Shown piece by piece: positions 19,167 through 28,582 of a stretch of 64,000 bases of DNA (its first letter is position 1; the number at the start of each line of letters is the position of its first letter). The notes under the pieces are model-generated. The model worked only from the letters and a program-made list of their open reading frames with translations, was not told the DNA's origin and did not search any database. The stretch is from Pseudoduganella dura. GTDB taxonomy: Bacteria; Pseudomonadota; Gammaproteobacteria; Burkholderiales; Burkholderiaceae_D. The stretch is taken from assembly GCF_009727155.1 (NCBI RefSeq), contig NZ_WNWM01000002.1, forward strand, positions 1,860,001 to 1,924,000, written 5' to 3'. A program made the position numbers and the translations under genes.

Positions 19167-19488
19167 CCAGTCCGCTCATATTAACGAAGCGCTGATTCAA
19201 TGCTCGTGGATGAGATTGGTGCCGAAAGGGACGGGCAACACGTGAACGCAACCCGGAAATTCGTTCAATCCGTCGAGCTGTGCGCATGGCAAGGAAACCC
19301 TTGTATCTCGCTACGGTGTGACAGCCTGCATGTAGCGGCCCACACGATAGAACCGTGTTTGCAGAAAAAGCACAACCGTCCTATTATTATGTTCATAAAT
19401 AAAATACAACGTTGTCACTTTCATTCGGGAATCCGCACTTCGCACTGCCGGCTACCGGGCAAACCAACTCATCAACCTGAGGCAACTA
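19167..19488. promoter_or_regulatory. AT-rich upstream region of the peroxidase operon
   Basis: 322 bases without a gene. The stretch at about 19380-19420 is AT-rich and contains the palindrome ACAACGTTGT (19406-19415), a candidate operator for the catalase operon. GAGG at 19479-19482 is the ribosome-binding site of the next gene. Confidence 0.4.
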
Positions 19489-20574
19489 TTGCATCCCATA
19501 CCCTACACCCCCGATATCGAAGCCATCGCCGAAGACGAAGCCACCCTCGCCAATGACATCCTGGAGCAGATGGCAGCCTCCTCCCGCTGCGCCTTCGAAC
19601 GCCACCGCCACGCGATCCGCGACGCCCATGCGAAGTCGAACGGCGTGCTCAAAGGCGAACTCGTCGTTCACCCCAACCTCCCTCCGGAACTCCGGCAAGG
19701 CATCTTCGCCACGCCACGCACGTACCAGGTCGTGGCCCGCTTGTCCTCCGCACCCAGCGACATCCACTCCGACAAGATCCCGGCGCCGCGCGGCTTTGCG
19801 GTCAAGATCATGGGCGTCGATGGCGAACGCCTGACGCCGGAGCTCGGCGGCGCCAACCAGGATTTCCTGATGGTGAATTTCCCGGCCCTGGCATTCGGCA
19901 CGATCGCCAAGTACAAGACGATGCTGTCGCTGCTGGAGGCCAATGCCCACGCGCCGGATACGCTGCAGCGCCTGGTCGCGGGCACCGCGCACGGCGCCAA
20001 GGGGTTGCTCGAAGCGGTGGGCGGCACGGCCGGCGCCACGCTCGACGGGCTGGCGCGCGACAACCACCATCCGCTCGGCGAGACCTATCACACGCAGGCG
20101 GCGATCCGTTTCGGTAGCCATGTCGCCAAGCTGGCATTGCGCCCGGTGTCGGACGGCGTGCGCAGCCTGACCGGAAAGGATGTGCCGGACGTTGGCTACG
20201 CGACGATGCGCGACGTGATCTCGGAACACTTCGCGCGGCAGGGTGCGGAGTACGAACTGGCGGCGCAGCTGTGCGTCGATCTCGAACGGATGCCGGTCGA
20301 GGATGCCGCCATCGCCTGGCCGGAAGAGCTGTCCCCACACCGGCCGATCGCCACGCTGCGCTTCCCGCCGCAAGCGAGTGCGAGTCCGGCGCGGCAGGTG
20401 TATGGCGACGACACGCTCTCGTTCAACCCGTGGAACGCTGTCGAAGCGCATCGCCCGCTGGGCGGCATCATGCGCATCCGGCGCGCCGCCTACGAACGCT
20501 CCAGCGCCTTCCGCCATGCGATGAATGCGCGGCCTCGCATCGAGCCCTCCCGGCACTCCGACATCCCCGATTAA
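19489..20574 (+). CDS. Catalase-like heme protein (SrpA-type small catalase)
   Basis: A 361-residue protein of the catalase superfamily, shorter than classical catalases. Recognisable parts are RDAHAKSNGVLKGEL (distal histidine region), TPRTYQVVARLSS, PAPRGFAVKIMGVDGERL and NPWNAVEAHRPLGGIMRIR near the C terminus. The usual HAKxHG form has N in place of the second histidine. No signal peptide is seen. The start is TTG 19489 behind GAGG, six bases upstream. It heads a three-gene operon with a DyP peroxidase, so a role in peroxide or lipid-peroxide handling is likely; true catalase activity is not certain. Confidence 0.78.
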   Translation: MHPIPYTPDIEAIAEDEATLANDILEQMAASSRCAFERHRHAIRDAHAKSNGVLKGELVVHPNLPPELRQGIFATPRTYQVVARLSSAPSDIHSDKIPAPRGFAVKIMGVDGERLTPELGGANQDFLMVNFPALAFGTIAKYKTMLSLLEANAHAPDTLQRLVAGTAHGAKGLLEAVGGTAGATLDGLARDNHHPLGETYHTQAAIRFGSHVAKLALRPVSDGVRSLTGKDVPDVGYATMRDVISEHFARQGAEYELAAQLCVDLERMPVEDAAIAWPEELSPHRPIATLRFPPQASASPARQVYGDDTLSFNPWNAVEAHRPLGGIMRIRRAAYERSSAFRHAMNARPRIEPSRHSDIPD

Positions 20575-20582
20575 GGCCTCCC

Positions 20583-21305
20583 ATGACCGACGAACGTAAA
20601 AACAAAAGTACCGACAAAACCACCGACCCGCGCCTGGACGATGAAACCACGCTGCAGGCGATCCGCCGCAGGATCGACGCCGTGGCGCACGATGCGCCGC
20701 ACCTTGCGAAGATCGCGCTCGAAGCGATGGTGCGCAAGCATAATCCCGACCTGAAAGGCAGCGCCGATTCGGCCGGGCGCGTCGGCAGACAGTCCGGCAA
20801 CGTGTCGGAACTGACGGCGATCGCGCCGCTTAAGCCTGGCGGCGCGGAGCGCCTGCGCCGCATCTTCGATCTCACCAACGGCAACATGGATGGCGCGCAG
20901 CGCGTGTCCACGCTGCACGACATGCGCTTTGTCTTCTTCGACAACGATACGCGCATCCTGTTCGCCACGACCTACGACGGCGATTGGGATAGCTACATCA
21001 ACGACTTCGCCACCAAGATTCCGGAACTGATGGATCTGCTGTTCGCGAATATCGAAGGGTGGCCGGGCATCGACAGCCCCGCGGTCAAGGATTTCATCGC
21101 CGCGCACCAGATCGATGCGGCGGGCTGGTTCGTCGCCAATCCGCAGGTCACCGTCGTCGACACGCGGCGCTTCCAGCGGATGGACAAGGCGCTGGCCGTC
21201 TTCCTGGACGCGATGGCCGCCAATCCGCCGCGCGATGAAGCGACGCGCCAGGCGCTCGAAAAGCTGGGCGCGGCGCTGTCGCAGCCGGAAGGAGTGGATT
21301 ACTGA
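20583..21305 (+). CDS. Unknown protein between catalase-like and DyP genes
   Basis: A 240-residue soluble protein that I cannot assign to a named family. It has a charged N terminus, then a region (about 80-175) with MRFVFFDNDTRILFATTYDGD and DFATKIPELMDLLFANIEGW. This alternates strands and helices in a way that recalls one ferredoxin-like half of the DyP/chlorite-dismutase fold. No heme ligand is evident. It starts 8 nt after the catalase stop and overlaps the DyP start by one base (TGATG), so it is translated with both. It probably assists or partners the heme enzymes. Confidence 0.75.
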   Translation: MTDERKNKSTDKTTDPRLDDETTLQAIRRRIDAVAHDAPHLAKIALEAMVRKHNPDLKGSADSAGRVGRQSGNVSELTAIAPLKPGGAERLRRIFDLTNGNMDGAQRVSTLHDMRFVFFDNDTRILFATTYDGDWDSYINDFATKIPELMDLLFANIEGWPGIDSPAVKDFIAAHQIDAAGWFVANPQVTVVDTRRFQRMDKALAVFLDAMAANPPRDEATRQALEKLGAALSQPEGVDY

Positions 21306-22678
21306 TGAGCATGCTGAGCGATTTCACGGCGCGCCTGCGGCGCGAACACGTCACGCTGGCCCTGGATGACATCCAGGCGCTGATCCTGCGCTCGCGCCCG
21401 GAACCGTATGTGGGCATCCATGCGATGCTGCATATCGACGATGCCGCGGGAGGGCGCGATCTGCTTGGCCGGATTGCCGCGCATATTCCTTCCGCGGCCG
21501 GCTGGACCGACGAACGCGAAGCCTGGATGGGCATCGCGCTCAGCTTCGAGGGCCTGAAGGCGCTCGAAGTGCCCGAGGCGTCGCTGGCCAGCTTTCCCCT
21601 GCCCTTCCAGCAAGGCATGGCGCGGCGCGCGGAACAGCTGCGCGACGTCGGCGAAAACGCACCCGAGCACTGGGACGAGGCATTCCGGCCCGGCACCTGC
21701 CATGTCGCGCTGACGATCTATGCCCGCGACGATGCCGCGCTCGAAGTAGCGCTGGCCAGGGCGATGACCGAGCTCGAACGATCGCACGGCGTTACGCTGG
21801 TCGGCAGGCATGCGTTCGGGGCCGATGCCGATGCGAAGAACCCCTTCGGCTTCCGCGACTCGATCTCGCAACCGGCGATCGCCGGCAGCGGCGTGGCGCC
21901 GCTGCCGGGACAGGAGCGGTCGATCGCCGCCGGCGAGTTCATCCTGGGCGAGAACAGCGAAACCGGCGCGCCGGTCGCCATGCCCGATCCGCTGGAGCTG
22001 GGCAGGAACGGCTCTTTCGTCGTGCTGCGCAAATATGAGAGCCGGGCCGGGGCGTTCAACGACTTCGTTCGCGCGCATGCGGACGGCGAGGCCGGCGAGG
22101 AATTATTGGCGGCCAAGATGGTCGGCCGCTGGCGCAGCGGCGCGCCATTGCCCCTGGCGCCCGACCACGACGACGCGGCGCTCGGCGCCGACCCGGCGCG
22201 CAACAACGGCTTCGATTTTTCGCGGGATCCGCGCGGCCTGGCCTGCCCGCATGCCGCGCACATGCGCCGGCTGAACCCGCGCGACAGCCATCTCACCATC
22301 CTGACCGATGTCAATATCCACCGGATCATCCGGCGTTCTTCCACCTTCGGGCCCAAATGGCGCCGCGACCTGACCGCCAGCGACGATGCCGCGCAGGAGC
22401 GCGGCATCTTCTTCATCTTCATCAGCGCGCGCGCCTACGACACGATCGAGTTTTTCCAGCAGGAGTGGATCAATCGCGGCAATTTCATCGACCTGGCCGA
22501 AGAGCGCGACCCCATCGTGGGGCTGCACGAAACGGCAGGCAGCTTCACGATGCCGCAAAGCCCCGTGCGGCGCCGGGTCGACGGCATCACCACGTTCAAC
22601 CGGCTGCGGGGCGGCGAATACCTGTTCATGCCGTCGCTGACCGCCCTGCGCTGGATTGCCGGCGCCGCTTGGCGATAA
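21305..22678 (+). CDS. DyP-type heme peroxidase
   Basis: A 457-residue dye-decolorising peroxidase. The family's GxxDG motif appears as NPFGFRDSISQPAI, keeping the catalytic Asp but with Ser in place of the last Gly. The proximal heme ligand region is CPHAAHMRRLNPRD, and the distal arginine is in IIRRSSTFG. There is no Tat or Sec signal, so a cytoplasmic location is likely. Such enzymes oxidise bulky aromatic compounds with H2O2. It is the last gene of the catalase/unknown/DyP operon; the stop is TAA at 22676-22678. Confidence 0.88.
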   Translation: MSMLSDFTARLRREHVTLALDDIQALILRSRPEPYVGIHAMLHIDDAAGGRDLLGRIAAHIPSAAGWTDEREAWMGIALSFEGLKALEVPEASLASFPLPFQQGMARRAEQLRDVGENAPEHWDEAFRPGTCHVALTIYARDDAALEVALARAMTELERSHGVTLVGRHAFGADADAKNPFGFRDSISQPAIAGSGVAPLPGQERSIAAGEFILGENSETGAPVAMPDPLELGRNGSFVVLRKYESRAGAFNDFVRAHADGEAGEELLAAKMVGRWRSGAPLPLAPDHDDAALGADPARNNGFDFSRDPRGLACPHAAHMRRLNPRDSHLTILTDVNIHRIIRRSSTFGPKWRRDLTASDDAAQERGIFFIFISARAYDTIEFFQQEWINRGNFIDLAEERDPIVGLHETAGSFTMPQSPVRRRVDGITTFNRLRGGEYLFMPSLTALRWIAGAAWR

Positions 22679-22697
22679 TGCGCGGCGACGGGGTCTT

Positions 22698-24560
22698 CTA
22701 CCCCGCCACCGCCACCTTCAGCGGCGGCGCCGCCAGCGGCGAGGCGATGCCGCTGCCGCGCACCGAGGCCGCCTGCCCGTCGAACTGGTAACCGCATGCA
22801 TCGTGCACCTCCCAGGCGCCATCGCCCAGCAAATGCAGCACGTGGGTATGGTGGCGCAGCACCGCGGGGCGGTGGGCGATGCTGATCAGGGTCGTGCCGC
22901 TGTCGCGCAGGCGCGCATACAGCGACGCTTCGTTGCCGCTGTCGAGGGCGCTGGTCGCTTCGTCGAGGATGACGATGCTCGGCCCGTGCACCAGCACGCG
23001 GCCGAAAGCCAGGCGCTGCTGCTCGCCGACGGACAATTTCTTTTCCCAATCCTGCACGGCATCGAGGCCGCCGACGCGCTCGGCCAGCCGCGGCAGGTGA
23101 ACCTGTTCCAGGATTTCCAGCAACTGTTCGTCGCTCAGGCTTGACGTGGTGCTGGGGTAGATGAGCTGGCTGCGCAGCGTGCCCGACTGCAGATAGGGCT
23201 GCTGGGGCAGGAAGAAGAAATCTTCCTGCGGCGGATGGTGGATCACCCCGCTGCCCGTGTGCCACAAGCCCGCGATGGCCCGCAACAGCGAGCTCTTGCC
23301 GCAACCGCTGTCGCCGGTGATGAGCAGGGCGTCGCCCGGCTTCAGTACCAGCGTCAGGTCCTTGATGAGCACCCGTTCGGATTGCGGCGGATGCAGCGTC
23401 AGGGCCTCCAGTGCGAGATGCTTGCCGGGACGGGTCTGGATGCGCGGGTGCCTGTCGGCCACCGCGGTCTTCGGTTCCGCATCGGGCAGCATCAGCGCGG
23501 ACAAGGCCTGCAGGCGGCCGATGCCCGCCACGAAGCGGCTCAGGCTTTCGAAATTGTCGACGATGATGCCCACGGCGGCGAGCACGGCGGTAAATGCGCC
23601 GGCCGCCTGGATTGCCCGCCCCACTTCCAGCTCCCCCGACAGCACGCCCTTGGCCAGGATGATGAACGGCAGCACCAGCGTGAGCTGGCTGAAGGTGCGC
23701 TGGAACAGGTTGAGGGAACGCTGCTTCTTGATCAGCCTGGAAAAATTATGGATGACCTTGTCGAACTTGCTGTCGATGTGGGCGCGCTCCTGGGCTTCGC
23801 CGCGGTAGAAGGCGATCGATTCGGCATTTTCGCGCAGGCGCATGAGGCTGAAGCGGAAATCCGCCTCGCGCCGCAGCTGCCAGAAATTGAGCTGGATCAG
23901 CGGGGTGCCGAACACATAGAGCGCCACGACGGTGCCCACCAGCGCATACACCGCCAGCACGCCCACCAGCAGGTGCGAAATCGACCACAGCACGGCGCTG
24001 AACGCCACCAGCTGCATGATCGAACCCAGGAAGATCAGCAGGAAATGGGTGGACCGCCCGGTGAACGTGTTGATGTCCTCGCTGATGCGCTGGTCCGGGT
24101 TGTCGATCTCGCTGTCCGAACCGAGCTCGTAGTACTTGCGCCCCTTCAGGTAGCCATCGAGGAAGCGGCTGGTGAGCCAGCGCCGCCACTGGTTGGCGAA
24201 CAGGTCGCGCATGTAGTAGTAAAACGCGTAGATCGGCACCGCGAACGCCAGGATGAACAGGCAGGTGTGCACCGATGTCCAGAAGCGGTCGCCATTCTTG
24301 CCCGCCAGCGCCGACGTCATTTCGCCGGCCTGGTTGTTCAGCATGACCGCCAGCTGGGTCTCGACCAGCATCAGCACGATCAGGAGCAGCAGCAGGAACC
24401 AGGCCTTCTTTTTTTCTTCCTCCTGCCAGTAGGGTTTCGCCACGCTGACGAATTGTTTCCATGCCGCAAGCGACAAGGGCGCCGGGCGGCGTCTTTTCTT
24501 TGGTACCGGCGAAGCCTCGTCAGTTGCAGCGTCGGTGTTCGGGGAGGCAGGGGTGCTCAT
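22698..24560 (-). CDS. ABC transporter with fused membrane and ATPase domains (SbmA/YddA type)
   Basis: A 620-residue half-transporter that should work as a homodimer in the inner membrane. After a Pro/Lys-rich N terminus come about six membrane helices of the SbmA/BacA type (for example [20 protein letters not shown]), including the EAA-like segment [12 protein letters not shown]. The C-terminal ATPase has Walker [11 protein letters not shown], signature LSVGEQQR and Walker [13 protein letters not shown]. Relatives such as YddA and Rv1819c move peptides or hydrophilic solutes. The frame opens at TTG 24614, but ATG 24560 preceded by GGAA is preferred. It stands alone and converges on the DyP gene, with only 19 nt between stops. 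Confidence 0.85.
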   Translation of the reverse strand: MSTPASPNTDAATDEASPVPKKRRRPAPLSLAAWKQFVSVAKPYWQEEEKKKAWFLLLLLIVLMLVETQLAVMLNNQAGEMTSALAGKNGDRFWTSVHTCLFILAFAVPIYAFYYYMRDLFANQWRRWLTSRFLDGYLKGRKYYELGSDSEIDNPDQRISEDINTFTGRSTHFLLIFLGSIMQLVAFSAVLWSISHLLVGVLAVYALVGTVVALYVFGTPLIQLNFWQLRREADFRFSLMRLRENAESIAFYRGEAQERAHIDSKFDKVIHNFSRLIKKQRSLNLFQRTFSQLTLVLPFIILAKGVLSGELEVGRAIQAAGAFTAVLAAVGIIVDNFESLSRFVAGIGRLQALSALMLPDAEPKTAVADRHPRIQTRPGKHLALEALTLHPPQSERVLIKDLTLVLKPGDALLITGDSGCGKSSLLRAIAGLWHTGSGVIHHPPQEDFFFLPQQPYLQSGTLRSQLIYPSTTSSLSDEQLLEILEQVHLPRLAERVGGLDAVQDWEKKLSVGEQQRLAFGRVLVHGPSIVILDEATSALDSGNEASLYARLRDSGTTLISIAHRPAVLRHHTHVLHLLGDGAWEVHDACGYQFDGQAASVRGSGIASPLAAPPLKVAVAG

Positions 24561-24789
24561 TTTCGGTAATTCCATTAAACGTCCAGGGTTCGAACTCGCC
24601 GGCTCGATGCTCAAGCATACGACCTGGCACGCACCCGTTCAGTGCGGAAACAGACATAGTGACTATTACGCCGGAAGGGACGGGGAGAACGGGCAAGTGC
24701 CGATGCGGGTTGCCATGGGACCACGCTCCAGGGCACCGTCGGCCTTAGAATGGGCAGTACAGCACGGACAACAACGACATGGAGACAAC

Positions 24790-26469
24790 ATGCACCAAAG
24801 CCTGAGCTATGTACACGGAGCGCACGACGTTCCGCTCATCGGTGAAACGATCGGCCCCTTCCTCGCCGGCATCGCGCAACGCCATGGCGACAACGAAGCG
24901 CTCGTGGTGCCGCACCAGGGCGTGCGCTGGACTTATACGGAAATGAACGCGCGGGTCACCAGCCTGGCGGCCGGCCTGCTCGGGCTGGGGTTGCGGCCCG
25001 GCGACCGGGTCGGCATCTGGTCGCAGAACTGCGCCGAATGGGTGCTGGTGCAGTTCGCCACCGCGCGCGCCGGCCTGATCATGGTGAACATCAACCCGGC
25101 CTACCGGCGCGCCGAACTGGAATACGTGCTCGACAAGGTGCAGTGCGCGGCGCTGATTCTCGCCCCGGCATTCAAGTCGAGCGACTACCTCGCGATCGCC
25201 GACGACGTGGTGCCCGAACTCCGGCAGAGCCCGCCCGGCAAGCTGCGGTCGGCGCGGTTGCCGCACTTGCGGCACGTGATCCGGCTGGGCGCCGGCAAGA
25301 CCCCGGGGATGCTGAACTTCGACGACCTGCTTGCGCCACCCTGCGCGGAAAGGCTAGCCGACCTGGCCGCCATCGAGGCCGCCCTGCAGTTCGACGACCC
25401 GGTAAACATCCAGTTCACTTCCGGCACGACCGGGTCCCCGAAAGGCGCCACGCTCACGCACCACAACATCCTGAACAACGGCTTCTTCATCGGCGAGGCG
25501 ATGCGGCTCACGGACCGCGACCGGCTGTGCATTCCGGTGCCGCTGTACCACTGCTTCGGCATGGTGCTCGGCAATCTCGCCTGCGTGACGCATGGCGCCA
25601 CCATGGTGTTCCCTGGCGAGAGCTTCGAGCCGAAGGCGGTGCTGGAAACGGTGCAGGCGGAACGGTGCACGGGCCTGCACGGCGTGCCGACCATGTTCAT
25701 CAGCCTGCTGGACCATCCCGACTTCGGCAGCTACGACCTGGCGACACTGCGCACCGGCATCATGGCCGGCTCGCCCTGCCCCGCCGAAGTGATGGGTCGC
25801 GTGATCGACAGGATGCACCTGGCCGAGATCACCATCGCCTATGGCATGACGGAAACGTCGCCGGTGAGTTTCCAGAGCTCGGTGGACGATCCGGTGGCGC
25901 TGCGCGTGGCCACGATCGGCCGCGTGCACCCGCACCTGGAAGTGAAGATCGTCGACGCGGACGGCCGCATCGTGCCGCGCGGCGTCAAGGGCGAGCTGCT
26001 CACGCGCGGCTACTCGGTCATGCTCGGCTACTGGGGCGACGAGGAAAAGACCCGCGAGACGATCGACGCGGCGCGCTGGATGCACACGGGCGACCTGGCC
26101 GTCATCGACGAGGCGGGCTTCGCGGCCATTGTCGGCCGCGCCAAGGACATGGTGATACGGGGCGGCGAGAACATCTATCCGCGCGAGATCGAGGAATTCC
26201 TGTACCGGCACCCGAAAGTGCTCGACGTGCAGTGCGTGGGCGTGCCGGACCCGAAGTATGGCGAGGAACTGTGCGCCTGCGTCGTGCTGCGGCCCGGAAC
26301 CGAAGCGAACGAGGACGAGATCCGCGACTTCTGCCGGGGGCAGATTGCGCACTACAAGGTGCCCCGCTACGTTCGCTTCGTGCCCGGCTTCCCGATGACG
26401 GTGACGGGAAAGATCCAGAAATACCTGCTGCGCCAGCAGGTGACAACGGACCTCGGCCTGGCGGATTGA
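24790..26469 (+). CDS. AMP-binding acyl-CoA ligase (FadD-like)
   Basis: Activates a carboxylic acid, probably a medium- or long-chain fatty acid, to its CoA thioester via an acyl-adenylate. The 559 residues contain the A3 loop [16 protein letters not shown], the A5 motif [10 protein letters not shown], the A8 hinge [16 protein letters not shown] and the C-terminal lysine in [12 protein letters not shown]. It starts at ATG 24790 behind GGAG. TAGAAT at 24746-24751 is a possible -10 element. No other beta-oxidation genes are adjacent, so the exact substrate is open. Confidence 0.88.
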   Translation: MHQSLSYVHGAHDVPLIGETIGPFLAGIAQRHGDNEALVVPHQGVRWTYTEMNARVTSLAAGLLGLGLRPGDRVGIWSQNCAEWVLVQFATARAGLIMVNINPAYRRAELEYVLDKVQCAALILAPAFKSSDYLAIADDVVPELRQSPPGKLRSARLPHLRHVIRLGAGKTPGMLNFDDLLAPPCAERLADLAAIEAALQFDDPVNIQFTSGTTGSPKGATLTHHNILNNGFFIGEAMRLTDRDRLCIPVPLYHCFGMVLGNLACVTHGATMVFPGESFEPKAVLETVQAERCTGLHGVPTMFISLLDHPDFGSYDLATLRTGIMAGSPCPAEVMGRVIDRMHLAEITIAYGMTETSPVSFQSSVDDPVALRVATIGRVHPHLEVKIVDADGRIVPRGVKGELLTRGYSVMLGYWGDEEKTRETIDAARWMHTGDLAVIDEAGFAAIVGRAKDMVIRGGENIYPREIEEFLYRHPKVLDVQCVGVPDPKYGEELCACVVLRPGTEANEDEIRDFCRGQIAHYKVPRYVRFVPGFPMTVTGKIQKYLLRQQVTTDLGLAD

Positions 26470-26501
26470 AAACGGGACAGGGCATGGGCCCTGCCTCCGG
26501 C

Positions 26502-28292
26502 TTACTTCGCTTCGCCCGGCGTCAGCGCCTGCACCCCGGCCGACACGTAGACCAGCGGCGCATTCCAGTTGATCGCCACCTCGTTGCTGGCATACGAGCA
26601 CGCGTGGTCGAGGTACGACCTGGCCGGCAGCGGCGACGGGTACGGCGCCGGGCAATCCTTCTTGTCCTGCTGCCCGGGCTGCGGCCCGCCGGCGATCCAG
26701 CCCGGCACCGGCGCCGCGATGCCGTCGGCTTCCGATGGCCGGTGGTGCGGGTGCAGCGGCGACCTGGCGCCGTAGCCGGTCACGAACGACATGCCCAGCG
26801 CGTTACGCCCCAGCACATGGTCCAGGCCCGCCTGCGCCGCATCGAGGTATTCGCGCTTGCCGGTGAGCCGGTAGCCGTGCAGCAGCACCATCGACTGGTT
26901 CAGCGCCACGGCGCTGCTGCCCCACACATAGTCGGCCGGCTGCATCGCGATGCCGTACGCCGACTTCTTCCAGGCCGCGGCCAGGCTGGCGGACAGCGTG
27001 TCGATCCGGCTGGCGATCAGCGCCCCGTCCGCCGCCGCGCCGAGACTCTTGCGGTGACGTGCCAGCGACATCCACGCCAGGCCTCGCACTTCGGCCCACG
27101 ACGGCACCGTCGCCTGCAGCGCCGGCGCGTTCATCGCCTTGTAGAAGGCGGCGTCGCCGGTGGTGATGAACAGCTCGGCCGCGGCCCAGGCGAATTCGTC
27201 GCTCGCGTCGTTGTCGCCGTATTCGCCGGTCGCCACGTCCTTCGGCTGCCGGTAATATTGCTTCGGATGCGCCTGCGCCCACCGCCATGCCGCCTGCGAC
27301 GCCGCCAGCATGCGCGCCGGCATGCCGGGCAGCTGCTGTTCGTACGGGGCGAACACGCGGCTGGCGGTGGCCATCACCGCGGCGAAATCGAGCGCGGCGG
27401 CCGTGGTCTTCTGCACCACGTAGCGCGGCTGCGTGGCCCGGTCCGGCATCACCATGCCGTCGAAGCCCAGGTTGGTCAGCTTGTGATACACGCCGCCGTC
27501 CGCCGGGTCCTGCATCGTGAGCATCCACTCCAGGTTCCACAACGCCTCGTCGAGCAGGTCCGGCAGGCGGTTGCCGCTTTCGGGAATGTTCAGTGCCTGC
27601 GCCCGGAACAGATCGGGGAAATCTTCGAACGCGGCCAGCAGCGTGTACGTGGAAATGCCGGAGTTGACGATGTACTTGTTGTAGTCGCCCGCGTCATACC
27701 AGCCCTTGGGACTGGCGATGACGGTACCGGCCGGCCGGCCCGGCGAGGCGGCCGAGGCATGGACCAGCACGCGCGTATCCGGATGTCCCGCCGCCCTGGC
27801 GAACACCCCGGCATGCCGTTCGTCCAGCGCCATGCCCGCGCGGTTGAAATAGAACGCCTTGATCGACGCGGCGTTCACCGCCTGCAGGACGGCCGGGCCG
27901 ATGTGGAACGGCGGCGAATCGGGCAGGCCGGCCACCCTTGCCTGGTAGCGGCCCGGCGTTGCCAGCTGCGTGAACGTGGCCAGCCGCACCCTGTCGCCGG
28001 CCTCCGGCGCCGCTGTTGCCGGCGCCAGGGTACCGGTTTGCACCACGGTATCGGTGCCGGCCTTGACGATGGCGAAGGTGCGCGCTTCGCCTTCCGGTAC
28101 CACGGCGACCTTGGCGGCGCCCGGCATGAAACCGAGCTGGTTGACGTGGATGGCGGCCGTGGCCGGCTGCGCTGCCCAGGCGGGAGCGGCGATGCAGGCC
28201 AGTGGAACCAGCGGTACCAGCGGTACCAGCAGCGGTACCAGCAATGCCGGAAGTCCGCCGGGACGGCGGTTGGTCAGTGTGTCGTGTCTCAA
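26502..28292 (-). CDS. GH9-family glycoside hydrolase (endoglucanase-like), secreted
   Basis: A 596-residue exported enzyme. A long signal peptide with the repeated core LLVPLLVPLVPLVPL ends near AWA-AQ. An N-terminal immunoglobulin-like CelD_N domain follows (IHVNQLGFMPGAAKVAVV), then the (alpha/alpha)6 GH9 domain. Catalytic-region landmarks are GWYDAGDYNKYIVNSG (nucleophile/base Asp pair), SFVTGYGARSPLHPHHRPS and the late glutamate in DHACSYASNEVAINWNAPLV. Such enzymes cut beta-1,4-glucans or related plant polymers. The start is TTG 28292, supported by GAAGGA eight bases upstream. It is co-oriented with the GH2 gene upstream at 28569-31658. Confidence 0.88.
   Translation of the reverse strand: MRHDTLTNRRPGGLPALLVPLLVPLVPLVPLACIAAPAWAAQPATAAIHVNQLGFMPGAAKVAVVPEGEARTFAIVKAGTDTVVQTGTLAPATAAPEAGDRVRLATFTQLATPGRYQARVAGLPDSPPFHIGPAVLQAVNAASIKAFYFNRAGMALDERHAGVFARAAGHPDTRVLVHASAASPGRPAGTVIASPKGWYDAGDYNKYIVNSGISTYTLLAAFEDFPDLFRAQALNIPESGNRLPDLLDEALWNLEWMLTMQDPADGGVYHKLTNLGFDGMVMPDRATQPRYVVQKTTAAALDFAAVMATASRVFAPYEQQLPGMPARMLAASQAAWRWAQAHPKQYYRQPKDVATGEYGDNDASDEFAWAAAELFITTGDAAFYKAMNAPALQATVPSWAEVRGLAWMSLARHRKSLGAAADGALIASRIDTLSASLAAAWKKSAYGIAMQPADYVWGSSAVALNQSMVLLHGYRLTGKREYLDAAQAGLDHVLGRNALGMSFVTGYGARSPLHPHHRPSEADGIAAPVPGWIAGGPQPGQQDKKDCPAPYPSPLPARSYLDHACSYASNEVAINWNAPLVYVSAGVQALTPGEAK
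28204..28242. repeat. 9-bp tandem repeats inside the GH9 signal peptide
   Basis: Four GGWACCAGC units (28204, 28213, 28222, 28234), the last offset by an extra AGC. They encode the LVP repeats of the hydrophobic signal-peptide core in frame. Confidence 0.8.
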
Positions 28293-28345
28293 TGTTTCAT
28301 TCCTTCGCGATGCGCCATGATGAAATCGTTTTCACTGCATGGTCG

Positions 28346-28582
28346 CGCACTTTCGAAAGAAGAGCAACAGGATTGCGGCCCCCACGCCTGCCAATCGCAG
28401 GCGCCGGAGGCTACTGATCGTAACCGCACTTTCGAAAGAAGAGCAACAGGATTGCGGCCCCCTCGTCTGCCAATCGCAGGCGCCGGCGGCTACTGGTCGT
28501 AACCGCACTTTCGAAAGAAGAGCAACAGTATTGCGGCCCCCACGTCTGCCAATCGCAGGCGCCGGCGGCTACTGGTCGTAAC
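28346..28582. repeat. Three tandem 79-bp repeats after the GH2 gene
   Basis: Units begin at 28346, 28425 and 28504 with CGCACTTTCGAAAGAAGAGC and end in GGTCGTAAC. They differ at only a few positions. Unit 3 overlaps the last codons and stop (28569-28571) of the GH2 gene; units 1 and 2 carry copies of those same bases. This implies duplication of the gene end plus its downstream sequence. Short plus-strand open frames through the repeats look spurious. Confidence 0.92.

Noticed and set aside
25038..28502. 1154-residue plus-strand open frame across the acyl-CoA ligase and GH9 region
   Set aside because: It is out of frame with the ligase and antisense to the GH9 gene, and its composition (Arg/His/Ala-rich) is a high-GC shadow.
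28339..28581. 80-residue open frame through the 79-bp repeats
   Set aside because: It exists only because the repeat length keeps no stop for a short span; unit length 79 is not a multiple of three, so the protein repeats are not in the same frame.
28346..28582. CRISPR array
   Set aside because: Units are contiguous near-identical 79-mers with no unique spacers and no cas genes.
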